A DNA stretch of 64,000 bases from DLKC01 sp002478885 (GTDB lineage: Bacteria; Bacteroidota; Bacteroidia; Chitinophagales; Chitinophagaceae): contig JAXLUI010000001.1 of the NCBI GenBank assembly GCA_046329585.1, positions 2,046,001-2,110,000 of the forward strand, in the 5' to 3' direction. The position numbers were made by a program, and so were the translations under genes. Shown piece after piece: positions 27,336-36,587 of the stretch. The notes under the pieces were generated by a model. The model was given only the letters and a program-made list of their open reading frames with translations. It ran no database searches and was not told where the DNA came from. Each line of letters opens with the position of its first letter. Within the stretch, counting starts at the first letter, position 1.

Positions 27336-27442
27336 ACCGGCTTTATGTCTTTTATCAACTTACTGCGCTTGCGCTGAGAGGAACGATTCGGGGTCGCACT
27401 CTTCAACGTTCAACTCCATACTGAACAAACCCTACAAGTGAG
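27336..27442. repeat. Dispersed intergenic repeat, copy 9 (degenerate)
   Basis: A degenerate A arm (GGGGTCGCACTCTTCAACG, from about 27390) and a partial B arm (TACAAGTGAG at 27433). The segment AACGATTCGGGGTCGCA just before arm A recurs in copy 20 with small changes, so these two form a subgroup. It sits between mraY and murD; ACCGG at 27336 may be an outer box. Confidence 0.5.
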
Positions 27443-27507
27443 CCCTTCTTCCACTGAAGAAGCGAAGACAACAAAGCCAAATGCTTGTTTTTGGTTTGTC
27501 AAAAAAC

Positions 27508-28818
27508 CTACCTCATCTTCAATGTTAAAATAGAGAGCATCACGCATAAAATCGTCAGGATCCAAAAACGCACGGCTATCTTGCTTTCATGAAACCCCTT
27601 TTTCTGATAATGATGATGCAGCGGGCTCATTAGAAATACACGCCGCCCCTCGCCGTACTTTCGTTTCGTGTATTTGAAATAGCTCACCTGTATCATTACG
27701 CTTAACAGCTCTATTAGGAACACACCGCAGAAGATCGGTATCAGCAATTCTTTACGCACAATAATGGCAAGTGAAGCAATAATGCCACCGAGCGCGAGAC
27801 TGCCGGTATCGCCCATGAACACCTGCGCCGGGTAAGCATTGTACCACAAAAAACCAATGCAGGCACCTACAAACGCTCCGATGAAAACAGATAGTTCGGC
27901 AAGGTTTGGGATGTACATGATGTTAAGGTAATCGGCGAACTTATAGTTGCCGCTCACATATACAAACACGCCGATCGCCGCGCCAATTATAGCGCTTACG
28001 CCTGCGGCTAGGCCATCCAACCCATCAGTAATATTTGCGCCGTTCGATACGGCCGTCACAATAAATGTTACAATGAGTATGTAAATGATCCACGTGTACT
28101 GGTCTGCACCATCGCCTATCCAACTGATGAGTTTGCTGTAATTGAACTCGTGGTTCTTTACAAAGGGAATGGTAGTGATGGGTGTTTTTACTTTTACAAA
28201 ACTCCTTTCCACACCGTCGATATTTCTTGTGATAATATTGGAATCTTTTGCCACCCGTTCTCCCTGCTCCAGTGTTGGTGCGCCCGATTTGATGATCTCT
28301 CTTTCAACAGTAACACTGCTGTTAAAATAAAGTGTGGCGCCTATGATAATACCCAGGCCGATCTGGCCAATAATTTTCGAAACGCCGGCAAGGCCATCGC
28401 TGTCTTTCTTAAGATATTTCTCACCCTTTTCCTGTGCCTTTTTCCGGGCCTTGAGTTTCAGGTAATCATCCAAAAAACCGATGGCTCCCAACCAAACGGT
28501 ACAAAGCAGCATAAGCCGCACATATACTTTATCAAGATCGGCAAACAACAATGTTGGAATAATGATCGCAAGCAGGATAATGATGCCACCCATGGTTGGA
28601 GTTCCCTTCTTTTGCTGTTCGCCGGCAAGACCAAGATCGCGTACTGTTTCACCGATCTGGTGATGGCGGAGGAAATTGATAAGCCGTTTACCATACACAG
28701 TGGCGATTACCAGTGACAACACTATCGCCATTGCCGCACGAAAGGTGATGTATTGAAACAACCCCGCACCCGCCAGGTGATAATTATTGTTGAGCCATGT
28801 GAACAGATAGTATAACAT
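27508..28818 (-). CDS. mraY: Phospho-MurNAc-pentapeptide transferase MraY
   Basis: MraY makes lipid I by moving phospho-MurNAc-pentapeptide to undecaprenyl phosphate. The polytopic protein has FLDDYLKLK, ITDGLDGLAAG, FMGDTGSLALGG and PLHHHYQKKGFHESKI, the set of catalytic and nucleotide-binding motifs. The 436-residue length exceeds the 360 of E. coli because of an insert of about 70 residues near 155-230 (TVEREIIKSGAPTLEQGERV...), a feature I associate with Bacteroidota. murE lies 31 bp upstream. Confidence 0.96.
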   Translation of the reverse strand: MLYYLFTWLNNNYHLAGAGLFQYITFRAAMAIVLSLVIATVYGKRLINFLRHHQIGETVRDLGLAGEQQKKGTPTMGGIIILLAIIIPTLLFADLDKVYVRLMLLCTVWLGAIGFLDDYLKLKARKKAQEKGEKYLKKDSDGLAGVSKIIGQIGLGIIIGATLYFNSSVTVEREIIKSGAPTLEQGERVAKDSNIITRNIDGVERSFVKVKTPITTIPFVKNHEFNYSKLISWIGDGADQYTWIIYILIVTFIVTAVSNGANITDGLDGLAAGVSAIIGAAIGVFVYVSGNYKFADYLNIMYIPNLAELSVFIGAFVGACIGFLWYNAYPAQVFMGDTGSLALGGIIASLAIIVRKELLIPIFCGVFLIELLSVMIQVSYFKYTKRKYGEGRRVFLMSPLHHHYQKKGFHESKIAVRFWILTILCVMLSILTLKMR

Positions 28819-28849
28819 AAAAGTTGGTCTTGCTTTTTGGTGGCGGTGT

Positions 28850-30313
28850 TTATTTTTCCATTAACTCAAACATCTCTCTTAAGATCGCCTTGTCATCAAA
28901 ATCAAGGTATTCACCCTTAACGATCTGGTATTTTTCGTGCCCCTTTCCTGCCAGCAGGATGATATCTTCATTACCGGCAAAACTTACCGCTGTTTTTATT
29001 GCTTCCCTCCTGTCAGCGATTGATATAAATTTTCTTTTACCTGAACTATTCAAACCTGCCTCCATATCTTTTAATATATCGTTTGGATCTTCGCTCCTGG
29101 GGTTATCGCTTGTGAAGATTGCCCTGTCGCTATAATCACAGGCAATTTGTGCCATCACAGGTCTTTTTGTTTTATCGCGTTCGCCGCCACAGCCAACCAC
29201 AGTAATGACCCTTTCGTAACCTTTGCGCAGCTTTTTTATAGTAACAAGCACGTTTTCTAATGCATCAGGCGTGTGGGCATAGTCTATTATGCCAATGATT
29301 TTTTCTTTACTGATGATATAGTCAAATCTTCCTTCGGCGCCGGTAAGCATACTTAAAACGAGCAGCACATTGTCGCTCTTTTCACCGAGGTTAATTGCTG
29401 CAGCGTAAACTGCAAGCAGGTTATAGGCGTTGAATTCACCGATCAAACGGAAATGCACTTCTTTATCATTCACCGTCATGACCAACCCCGTAAGTGCATT
29501 CTCTAAAATCTTCCCTTTAAAATCGGCCATGTTCTTTAAGCTGTAGTAATACTTTTTGGCAAACGTATTCTGCAGCATCACCGTCCCGCGTTTGTCGTCC
29601 AGATTGGAGATGGCAAAGGCGTCACTGCCTAGTTCATCGAAGAACTTCTTCTTAGCCTTTATGTAAGCATCGAATGTTTTGTGATAGTCGAGATGATCGT
29701 GTGTTATGTTGCTGAACAATGCACCTGTAAAATGTAAACCGGCTATACGGTGCTGGTCTATGGCATGACTGCTGCACTCCATAAATACATGTGAGCAGCC
29801 CGCATCGGCCATTTGTCTAATCAGCGCATTCAGGCTGATTGGATCCGGGGTGGTATGTGTTGACGGAATAATTGTTTCTGCAATCTGATTTTGCACCGTG
29901 CTCACCAGCCCGCACTTATAGCCGAGTTTTGTAAACAGCTTGAATAAGAGTGTGGCAATCGTTGTTTTGCCATTTGTACCTGTTACGCCAACGAGCTTTA
30001 CTTTTAAAGAAGGCTCATCGCAAAAATTATGAGCGATGTAACCTGCAGCTTCCTTCGAATTCAACACTTGTATATAAGTAATGCCCTCTTGAAATCCGGA
30101 AGGCATTACTTCACAAACAATCGCTGAAGCACCCAACCCAATGGCTTTATCAATATATTCATGTCCGTCTGCTTTTTCGCCTTTGATAGCGATAAACGCG
30201 GTGCCTTTACCGATTTTTCTTGAATCGATCTGCACATCGCTGATGATTGCATCGGTACTTCCGTTGACTGATACGATACGCACCTTATATAATATGTCCT
30301 TTAGTTTTTTCAA
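28850..30313 (-). CDS. murE: UDP-MurNAc-tripeptide synthetase MurE, meso-DAP type
   Basis: MurE adds the third stem-peptide residue. GVTGTNGKTTIATL is the ATP loop, THTTPDPISLN and ECSSHAIDQHR the UDP-MurNAc region, and NITHDHLDYH a metal/ATP motif. FTSDNPRSEDP carries the DNPR sequence of meso-diaminopimelate-adding enzymes, so the peptidoglycan should be of the DAP type, in line with lysA here. The length of 487 is normal. It is separated from ftsI by repeat copy 10. Confidence 0.97.
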   Translation of the reverse strand: MKKLKDILYKVRIVSVNGSTDAIISDVQIDSRKIGKGTAFIAIKGEKADGHEYIDKAIGLGASAIVCEVMPSGFQEGITYIQVLNSKEAAGYIAHNFCDEPSLKVKLVGVTGTNGKTTIATLLFKLFTKLGYKCGLVSTVQNQIAETIIPSTHTTPDPISLNALIRQMADAGCSHVFMECSSHAIDQHRIAGLHFTGALFSNITHDHLDYHKTFDAYIKAKKKFFDELGSDAFAISNLDDKRGTVMLQNTFAKKYYYSLKNMADFKGKILENALTGLVMTVNDKEVHFRLIGEFNAYNLLAVYAAAINLGEKSDNVLLVLSMLTGAEGRFDYIISKEKIIGIIDYAHTPDALENVLVTIKKLRKGYERVITVVGCGGERDKTKRPVMAQIACDYSDRAIFTSDNPRSEDPNDILKDMEAGLNSSGKRKFISIADRREAIKTAVSFAGNEDIILLAGKGHEKYQIVKGEYLDFDDKAILREMFELMEK

Positions 30314-30367
30314 CTGTACTGATACTTATTATTTTTTTCGATTCATGTTATAAAATTCCTTGCTGAA

Positions 30368-30428
30368 CATTGCTCCTCTTGTACAAGTGTGCGACGCAAG
30401 AGCCGATGCCAACGGTTATGACGCCGGG
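30368..30428. repeat. Dispersed intergenic repeat, copy 10 (compact palindrome)
   Basis: The plus strand reads TTGCTCCTCTTGTACAAG then TGTGCGACGCAAG: arm A in reverse (30381-30400) abuts a degenerate partner, giving the central palindrome CTTGTACAAG with almost no loop. GATGCC and box GCCGGG (30423-30428) follow at 22 nt, 8 nt from the ftsI stop. Confidence 0.8.
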
Positions 30429-30436
30429 TTAAAAAA

Positions 30437-32557
30437 TCAATTCAACACAATGTTTACGCCCTGCCCTTTATTAACCTGCTGACCGGCCATAAGCGATTGT
30501 GCCACCACTTTTCCCCTGCCTTTAACCGAAACCTTTAAGCCCATATTCTCGCAGAGATAAACGGCATCTTTAAGCGTTAACCCGGCAAGCAGCGGCATTG
30601 CATTACTGTAAATAGAATCTGTTTTGGCAACTGCGCTGTTACTGCCTTTCGAAACTGAAATCCAATCTGCATTTTTCAGCGACGAATCCTTATAAGGCAC
30701 ACTCACCGCGTTCATGAACTGCTTTACATCTGGTTTGAAACCGGTATAGAAATAATTGATGCTATCATTTCTTGTTGCCTGTGTAAAAAGCATATTATCG
30801 TTTACATAAAGTGTATACAACCTGTCGGCGATCTCTTTAAACACCGGTGCAGCAAGCTGGCCACCAAAATGCACGGCCGCATACGGTTTTGTTTTTACCA
30901 CAACGATGCAGGTATACTGTGGTTTGTTGGCCGGGAAATAACCCACAAAGGAAGCCTGGTAAACACCATCGTCGTAGCCAAACTTTCCATCAGCCACATG
31001 GGCTGTACCTGTTTTGCCAGCCACCGGGTAACGCGAATCTTTGAACACTTTTATTGCGGTACCTTCGGTTGTTACCGCAAGCATACAATCCTGCGCCGCC
31101 TTCACAATTTCAGGTTTGCAGATTTGGGGATTGATAACTGTCGGTTCAAACTGTTTGATTAAAACACCATCATTCACAATTTTGTCAACGAGATAAGGCT
31201 TTACCATTTTGCCATTGTTAGCAATGGCATTATAAAGCGTTAATGTTTGCATAGGCGTAACCCTCAATGCATAACCAAAACCCATTGTTATTAAGTTACT
31301 CATACCACCCTGGTTCAGCTTTACGCTGGAAATAGCCGGCCGGTCTTCTCCTTTGAGATCTATACCGGACGGCTTATCCATTCCGTATTGGTGCAGGTAC
31401 TGAATATATTTTTGAGGGTCGCTTGCAAAACTGTTATAAACCAGTTTGCCCATTCCAACATTGGAGCTGTGAGCAAAACATTCTTTTACTGTAAGTATAG
31501 GTTTTGGTGCGCGTTCGGCATCGTTTACATTCCTCACTCCGCCAACCATATCATACCCTTTTGAGCCAACATCAACTAGGTCGTTCACCGAAGTTTTACC
31601 CTCGCTCAACACAGCAAGCAGTGATACCAGTTTAATGGTTGATCCGGGCTCTGTGCTCCTTAATGCGTAATTATAATCTTCGCGAAAACCACCGCCGCCT
31701 GGTTTCTCACCAAGGTTGGCAATGGCTTTTATTTTTCCCGTGGCAGTTTCCATTACTACACAGGTGCCATAAACACATTCGCTTTGGTCGAGCATTTTCT
31801 GCAAAGCGTTTTCTGATATTTCCTGTATGCGTGTGTCAAGCGTTGTAATGATATCATCTCCATTCTGCGGCTCTACCCGGTTATCATCTTCCACAGGCAC
31901 TGCAACACCACCTGCAATAAGCCGCACCAGCCGCTTGCCCTCTGTTCCCTGCAACACTGAATCATAGGACTGTTCCAAACCCACTTTTTGTGCGTTTTCC
32001 CTGTCGAGCCCGATCGTCCTATATGCAAGCATCTGGTAGGGGTTTAATCTTATGCTGTGATTTACCGCAATAAAACCACTTTTGTTCTTGCCCAACCGAA
32101 CCAGCGGAAAATGCATTAACTGTTTATAATCTTCGTAACCAACTTTTCGTTTTAACAGGAAGTACCTGTCTTTGCTTTTGTAGCCATCCCTGAGTATCTT
32201 TTTATACTCGCCTTCTGATTTATCGCCAAACAATTCAGCCAGGCTGTAGCTAAGGGAATCAAGATTGTCGTGAAATAGTTTTCCATTATTTTCACGAAGC
32301 CCGTCGGCAGCGAAATCCACGAAAACATCAAACTGCGGAACACTTGTGCTGAGCATCTGCCCGTCTGCACTGTAAATGGTTCCGCGGTCTGCGGCAACGT
32401 CCTGGATTTTCACATGCAAACTGTCGCTCATTTTCCGCCACATATCACCCTGCACCTGCTGAATATAAAATGCCCTGGAAATAATGGCGACACATACGAT
32501 TGCAACCGCTATGTAAGACAGGTATACTCTCCATAATATGTCGCGTTTTATTTCCAT
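30437..32557 (-). CDS. ftsI: Division transpeptidase FtsI/PBP3 with PASTA domain
   Basis: FtsI cross-links septal peptidoglycan. One N-terminal membrane helix (VYLSYIAVAIVCVAIISRAF) is followed by the PBP dimerisation region and the transpeptidase domain with active-site STIK (S306-K309), SSN in HSSNVGMG and KTGT at 515-518. The last ~60 residues form a PASTA domain (MPLLAGLTLKDAVYLCENMG...VNIVLN), absent from E. coli FtsI but found in many Bacteroidota and Gram-positive enzymes. The length is 706. ftsL lies upstream in the canonical order. Confidence 0.96.
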   Translation of the reverse strand: MEIKRDILWRVYLSYIAVAIVCVAIISRAFYIQQVQGDMWRKMSDSLHVKIQDVAADRGTIYSADGQMLSTSVPQFDVFVDFAADGLRENNGKLFHDNLDSLSYSLAELFGDKSEGEYKKILRDGYKSKDRYFLLKRKVGYEDYKQLMHFPLVRLGKNKSGFIAVNHSIRLNPYQMLAYRTIGLDRENAQKVGLEQSYDSVLQGTEGKRLVRLIAGGVAVPVEDDNRVEPQNGDDIITTLDTRIQEISENALQKMLDQSECVYGTCVVMETATGKIKAIANLGEKPGGGGFREDYNYALRSTEPGSTIKLVSLLAVLSEGKTSVNDLVDVGSKGYDMVGGVRNVNDAERAPKPILTVKECFAHSSNVGMGKLVYNSFASDPQKYIQYLHQYGMDKPSGIDLKGEDRPAISSVKLNQGGMSNLITMGFGYALRVTPMQTLTLYNAIANNGKMVKPYLVDKIVNDGVLIKQFEPTVINPQICKPEIVKAAQDCMLAVTTEGTAIKVFKDSRYPVAGKTGTAHVADGKFGYDDGVYQASFVGYFPANKPQYTCIVVVKTKPYAAVHFGGQLAAPVFKEIADRLYTLYVNDNMLFTQATRNDSINYFYTGFKPDVKQFMNAVSVPYKDSSLKNADWISVSKGSNSAVAKTDSIYSNAMPLLAGLTLKDAVYLCENMGLKVSVKGRGKVVAQSLMAGQQVNKGQGVNIVLN

Positions 32558-32643
32558 AAATAAGTTGAGGTTAGCAACCTCGCGATGAGTTGTTCAAAGG
32601 CTATTGTATCTGGTTTTTCATTGACCTGGATTGCTGGCGGCTA

Positions 32644-32994
32644 TCACTTTTCAGCCTTAAGCTCTATGGGTTTATCAACCGGGATTTTTAAACCCAGGGG
32701 TGCAGCAGCTTCCGTTATCTGCGATTCCCTGCTCTTAAACATTTCCTCACTCTTCAAACTTTTATATTCATACTGTAAGTCCTTAACTTCCTTGGCTGTT
32801 TTATTAATATCTCTTATCGTATTATCTGCCCAATGCCCGTTTGCTATATACAGCACCGCCAGCAGGGCGAGAAACAGAATGAAAGGAAGCTTTTGAATGA
32901 TCCACTTATAGCTGACCATTTTTTGTAGTACCGTTCGTTGTTTCTTATGTTGCGTTTTTTGTTGTTCCATTTCTTGTAGCCTGTTTGCCTGCAA
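32644..32994 (-). CDS. ftsL: FtsL-like divisome protein
   Basis: A 116-residue bitopic protein: basic cytosolic N-terminus, one membrane helix (LPFILFLALLAVLYIANGHWA, about 37-57), then a coiled-coil-like segment (NKTAKEVKDLQYEYKSLKSEE) and a short tail. Sequence similarity to FtsL is low, as usual, and the assignment rests on topology plus the position between rsmH and ftsI. It should form the FtsQ-FtsL bridge activating FtsW-FtsI. Confidence 0.85.
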   Translation of the reverse strand: MQANRLQEMEQQKTQHKKQRTVLQKMVSYKWIIQKLPFILFLALLAVLYIANGHWADNTIRDINKTAKEVKDLQYEYKSLKSEEMFKSRESQITEAAAPLGLKIPVDKPIELKAEK

Positions 32995-33020
32995 TATTTT
33001 TTTGGTGCCAAGCTTTTGTT

Positions 33021-33192
33021 GTTATGGCATCGCCTGTTGCCACGCTCGGTTCACCGTTTCACTTCCATGGCGTCAATAAATCAGGTGCACTCGGCAATTC
33101 GTACTTTGCGTAAATGCCTTTCGGCAGATATTGGGTTCAGGAGCTGAAATGTGCGACGCAACGAAGCCTGGTTATTAAACTGATGCCGGGCC
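33021..33192. repeat. Dispersed intergenic repeat, copy 11
   Basis: Left half: TTATGGCATCGCCTGTTGCC at 33023 with a diverged arm. Right half: reverse A arm ending at 33162 (ATGTGCGACGCAAC) and box GCCGGGCC at 33185-33192, a gap of 22 nt. The box is 21 nt from the rsmH stop; the copy fills the rsmH-ftsL junction. Confidence 0.75.
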
Positions 33193-33213
33193 CATAATAA
33201 TTCAAGGCTACTG

Positions 33214-34119
33214 CTAAATTTTCTCCGCCACACGCAGTTTGGCGCTTCTTGAACGCGGGTTTCGTTTTGTTTCTTCATCGGCCGGCAACACCGGCTTTTT
33301 CGTGATCACGGCCAGTTCGCTTTGCCTGGCCTGCTGAACAAAAGGATTGTCCGGCGCTTCTTCAAATGTGCCTTGCCTGAAAAAGTTTTTTACGAGCCTG
33401 TCTTCCAGGGAATGAAATGTGATGATAGCTGCTCTGCCGCCTGCTTTTAATGATGATGGAATTTGTTCAAGCATTTCTTTCAAGGCGCCCATTTCGTCAT
33501 TCACATGAATTCGCAATGCCTGGAAAACCTGCGCCAGGTATTTGTTTGGATTGCCTTTTATTACAGGCTGCAGCAGGGCCGTGAATTCTGCAATGGTTTT
33601 AAATGAGGAGTTTTTTCTGTGCTGTACAATATGCCGTGCCAGTGTTTTTGAATTGGTTACTTCGCCGTATTGCTCAAATAATTTATGCAGTTGTGTTTCT
33701 GTGCTGTTAAGTAAAACAGAATATGCCGTTAGCTCCTGCTCCTGGTTCATACGCATGTCAAGGGGGCCATCGAATCTGGTGGAAAAGCCACGATCGCCCA
33801 CATTAAATTGGTGACTGCTTACACCAAGATCGGCAAGCAGGCCGTCTACCTGCGGGAATTTATGAAGCCGTAAAAATCGGTGCAGGTACCGGAAATTTTG
33901 CGGAACAAAAATTATCCGCGGATCATTGGGTATATTCTGACGGGCATCGGCATCCTGGTCAAAGGCAACTAGCCTTCCCGATTCACCGAGGCGTTCGAGA
34001 ATGCCGCGGCTGTGACCACCGCCACCGAAAGTGCAATCAACATATACCCCTGCCGGTTTAATGTTCAGCGCATCAAGGCATTCCTTATAAAGCACAGGTA
34101 TGTGGTACTGTTGTTGCAT
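33214..34119 (-). CDS. rsmH: 16S rRNA C1402 N4-methyltransferase RsmH (MraW)
   Basis: RsmH uses SAM to methylate N4 of C1402 in 16S rRNA. SAM-binding DCTFGGGGHSRGIL, GLLADLGVSSHQ and the FQALRIHVNDE motif are diagnostic, and the C-terminal NPRSRSAKLRVAEKI is the standard ending. The 301-residue length is normal. Second gene of the dcw cluster, after mraZ. Confidence 0.97.
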   Translation of the reverse strand: MQQQYHIPVLYKECLDALNIKPAGVYVDCTFGGGGHSRGILERLGESGRLVAFDQDADARQNIPNDPRIIFVPQNFRYLHRFLRLHKFPQVDGLLADLGVSSHQFNVGDRGFSTRFDGPLDMRMNQEQELTAYSVLLNSTETQLHKLFEQYGEVTNSKTLARHIVQHRKNSSFKTIAEFTALLQPVIKGNPNKYLAQVFQALRIHVNDEMGALKEMLEQIPSSLKAGGRAAIITFHSLEDRLVKNFFRQGTFEEAPDNPFVQQARQSELAVITKKPVLPADEETKRNPRSRSAKLRVAEKI

Positions 34120-34173
34120 AAATGAAAACGATACTTTTGAAAACCCGTAATAACCCTTCCGTTTTCCATTCAG

Positions 34174-34620
34174 TTAAACAACGCCCATCACTTCCTGGGC
34201 AAGGCTACTAAAGGCGTCTGATGAAAATTCTTCAAAGAACTGTTTGTACTTAACTGCGTCCCATATATTTATTTTGTCAACGTTCGAAGCAAGTACGATG
34301 TCTTTATTCAAGCCTGCGTGCTCCTTCAATGAAGGCGGCAGCAGCATTCTTCCAGCACTATCCAGTTCCACTTCGGTTGCGCCTCCGAGAAACAGGAGCT
34401 TAAATTGCCGTACTTTGGGATCAAAATCATTGAGTTTGCCTATTCTCTCCATCATTATTTCCCAGTTTTTTATTGGGTATAAGTTGAGGCACTTTTCAAA
34501 GCCACGGCTTATCACGAAGCGGCTTTCTCCTTCAGGCAATTGCTTTTTAAGATTGCCCGGAAGAAGAAAACGACCTTTGGCGTCGACCGTTGCTTCATAT
34601 TCACCCAGAAAACCAGTCAT
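34174..34620 (-). CDS. mraZ: Transcriptional regulator MraZ
   Basis: MraZ is a double SpoVT/AbrB-fold DNA-binding protein that controls its own dcw operon in other bacteria. Both DxxxR motifs are present (D13-R17 in DAKGRFLLP, D87-R91 in DSAGRMLLP). The length of 148 is normal. It is the first gene of the leftward cluster; three TGGG-containing sites upstream are candidate operators. Confidence 0.96.
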   Translation of the reverse strand: MTGFLGEYEATVDAKGRFLLPGNLKKQLPEGESRFVISRGFEKCLNLYPIKNWEIMMERIGKLNDFDPKVRQFKLLFLGGATEVELDSAGRMLLPPSLKEHAGLNKDIVLASNVDKINIWDAVKYKQFFEEFSSDAFSSLAQEVMGVV

Positions 34621-34638
34621 TTACAATGATTTAATTAA

Positions 34639-34714
34639 TTTTCCCATTTATAAACACAAAATAACACTTTTTCCCACTAAGATGGCAAAATTTTTATTTT
34701 GTAATTTTTCCCCA
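34639..34714 (-). promoter_or_regulatory. Candidate MraZ operator: three GGGAAAA-type sites
   Basis: Read leftward, the region upstream of mraZ has ATGGGGAAAAA (34714-34704), AGTGGGAAAAA (34677-34667) and AATGGGAAAA (34648-34639). MraZ proteins bind direct repeats with a TGGG core. Here the spacing is about 38 and 30 bp, wider than the 10-bp period known in E. coli, so assignment is tentative. Confidence 0.4.
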
Positions 34715-34842
34715 TTAAAAAACAAGCCGAAACCCTTTGCAGTAAAGAGTTTCAGCTATATAGGGCTGGCGTCGGATGTGTATGTAAGCCCAGGCACTGT
34801 GGATAAGCTGTGAATACGATGTGAATTATTTAAATCAATTGT

Positions 34843-35250
34843 ATGGCTGGATATTCTCTCACTCCGCTAAAAAAGAAACTGGGCATCAGCGATGCGTTGA
34901 AAGTGCTCGTGGTAAATATCCCCGCCGACTACATGTCTCTCCTTGATGCAGACATTTCAAAACAACTGGTAAAAAATGGGCGCGAAGCAGACTTGATCCA
35001 TATTTTTGCCGGCTCCCAAAAAGAACTGGAAGACCATTTTTTACGAGCCATCGCCCTGGCAAAAGAAGGATTGATTATTTGGATCTCGTGGTATAAGAAA
35101 GCGTCGGGGATAAAGACAGATATTACTGAAGACAAGATCAGGAGCATCGTCTTACCAAAAGGTTGGGTCGACGTAAAAGTATGCGCAGTTTCCGATATCT
35201 GGAGCGGGCTAAAAATTGTAAAAAGAAAAACAGGAACCAGAAACATCTGA
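34843..35250 (+). CDS. DUF3052-family protein
   Basis: A 135-residue soluble protein matching the DUF3052 pattern: AGYSLTPLKKKLGI at the start, LVVNIPADYMSLL, then IHIFAGSQKELEDHFLRA and IIWISWYKKASGIKTDITED. No catalytic residue or biochemical role is established that I know of. It is divergent from mraZ and 12 bp upstream of queA, so the two are probably co-transcribed. Confidence 0.75.
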   Translation: MAGYSLTPLKKKLGISDALKVLVVNIPADYMSLLDADISKQLVKNGREADLIHIFAGSQKELEDHFLRAIALAKEGLIIWISWYKKASGIKTDITEDKIRSIVLPKGWVDVKVCAVSDIWSGLKIVKRKTGTRNI

Positions 35251-35262
35251 GCGCTAAAATCT

Positions 35263-36495
35263 ATGCATCCAAAAAAACTACTCATCAGCAATTTTACATA
35301 TCAACTCCCACAGGAAAAAATTGCCGTATACCCGCTTGCAGAACGCGATGCGGGCAAACTGCTGGTATACCATGATAAAACAATAGAAGAAACAGTCTAC
35401 AAAAACATCAGCCATTATTTTAAGCCGGGATCGTTACTGATCTTTAACGACAGTAAAGTAGTTGAAGCGAGACTAATCTTTAAAAAACCAACCGGGAGCA
35501 CGATAGAATTGTTTTGCCTCGAACCAGCTGACAACTATGCAGACATTTCCACCGCGATGCAGCAAAAAAATTGCGTTGAATGGAAATGCCTGGTCGGTGC
35601 TGCAAAAAAATGGAAAGAAGAAATATTGGTCTGCATATTTTTTTTCGCAGGAACAGAAGTGCAGTTACAGGCAAAAAAGCTTAAGCAAGAGCAAAGCTAT
35701 TTTTTGATCGAATTCAGCTGGAACAGCGAACGACTTAGTTTTGCGGAGGTATTACACGCAGTTGGCGCTGTGCCGCTGCCGCCTTACCTGAACCGCAGTG
35801 CAGATGAAAAAGACAAAGAAAGATACCAGACAATCTATGCCCTGCAGGATGGTTCGGTGGCTGCACCAACAGCAGGCTTACATTTCACCGGGCATATTTT
35901 CAGCACCCTCACCGCAAAGAATATTCAACACGACTTTGTTACGTTGCACGTAGGCGCCGGAACATTCAAACCCGTAAAGACGGAAATCATTGAACACCAT
36001 GAAATGCATGCTGAATTCATTGACGTGAAAAGAACAGTGGTCGAAAATATTGCCGCTAACCTCGGCAACGATATTGTAGCGGTCGGCACCACTTCCTTAA
36101 GAACAATCGAGAGCCTGTACTGGCTGGGCGTAAAAATCATTTTACAACCCGAAATAACCAGCAACGATCTGCAATTGCAGCAATGGGAACCTTATGAACT
36201 TAATGATGCGGCAATAACAGTTGAACAGGCGCTGCACGCATTGACCTGCTGGATGGAACATCATGGACTTGAAAGGCTCATTACAAAAACGCAGGTGATC
36301 ATTGCACCGGGTTATACGTTAAGGATTGCCAGGGCATTGGTAACAAACTTTCATCAACCCAATTCAACTTTACTGCTGCTTGTTGCGGCTATTGCCGGCA
36401 ATGACTGGAGAAAAATATATGATTATGCCTTAGAGCACAATTTTCGTTTCCTGAGCTATGGTGATGGGTGTTTGCTCTTCCCGGCTAAAGTGTAA
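35263..36495 (+). CDS. queA: S-adenosylmethionine:tRNA ribosyltransferase-isomerase
   Basis: QueA transfers the ribosyl moiety of SAM to preQ1 in tRNA to give epoxyqueuosine. Family motifs are SLLIFNDSKVVEARL, GSVAAPTAGLHFT, TLHVGAGTFKPV, HEMHAEF and the C-terminal NFHQPNSTLLLLVAA. The 410-residue length exceeds the 350 of E. coli. Its last codons encode FPAKV, and the CCCGGCT there is identical to the repeat outer box, so repeat copy 12 may reach the gene end. Confidence 0.93.
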   Translation: MHPKKLLISNFTYQLPQEKIAVYPLAERDAGKLLVYHDKTIEETVYKNISHYFKPGSLLIFNDSKVVEARLIFKKPTGSTIELFCLEPADNYADISTAMQQKNCVEWKCLVGAAKKWKEEILVCIFFFAGTEVQLQAKKLKQEQSYFLIEFSWNSERLSFAEVLHAVGAVPLPPYLNRSADEKDKERYQTIYALQDGSVAAPTAGLHFTGHIFSTLTAKNIQHDFVTLHVGAGTFKPVKTEIIEHHEMHAEFIDVKRTVVENIAANLGNDIVAVGTTSLRTIESLYWLGVKIILQPEITSNDLQLQQWEPYELNDAAITVEQALHALTCWMEHHGLERLITKTQVIIAPGYTLRIARALVTNFHQPNSTLLLLVAAIAGNDWRKIYDYALEHNFRFLSYGDGCLLFPAKV

Positions 36496-36517
36496 ACTGC
36501 TGCACAAAGAATTCCAT

Positions 36518-36567
36518 GTACAAGAGTGCGACGCAAGTAAAGCTTCATCATTGAAACGGAAGCCGGG
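36518..36567. repeat. Dispersed intergenic repeat, copy 12 (half-module)
   Basis: Reverse A arm at 36518-36537 (GTACAAGAGTGCGACGCAAG) and box GCCGGG at 36562-36567, 24 nt away and 20 nt from the stop of the leftward histidine kinase. It lies between convergent queA and the kinase. A possible left box is CCCGGCT at 36479, inside the last queA codons. Confidence 0.75.
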
Positions 36568-36587
36568 TCAGCAATTCATATAAGTGC

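Noticed and set aside
27322..27507. Missing murF between murE and mraY or near murD
   Set aside because: No ORF for it exists in the window; absence of murF from the cluster is, to my knowledge, usual in Bacteroidota and not evidence of deletion.
28150..28716. 188-residue ORF antisense to mraY
   Set aside because: The mraY frame has all catalytic motifs; the antisense frame shows only composition-driven openness.
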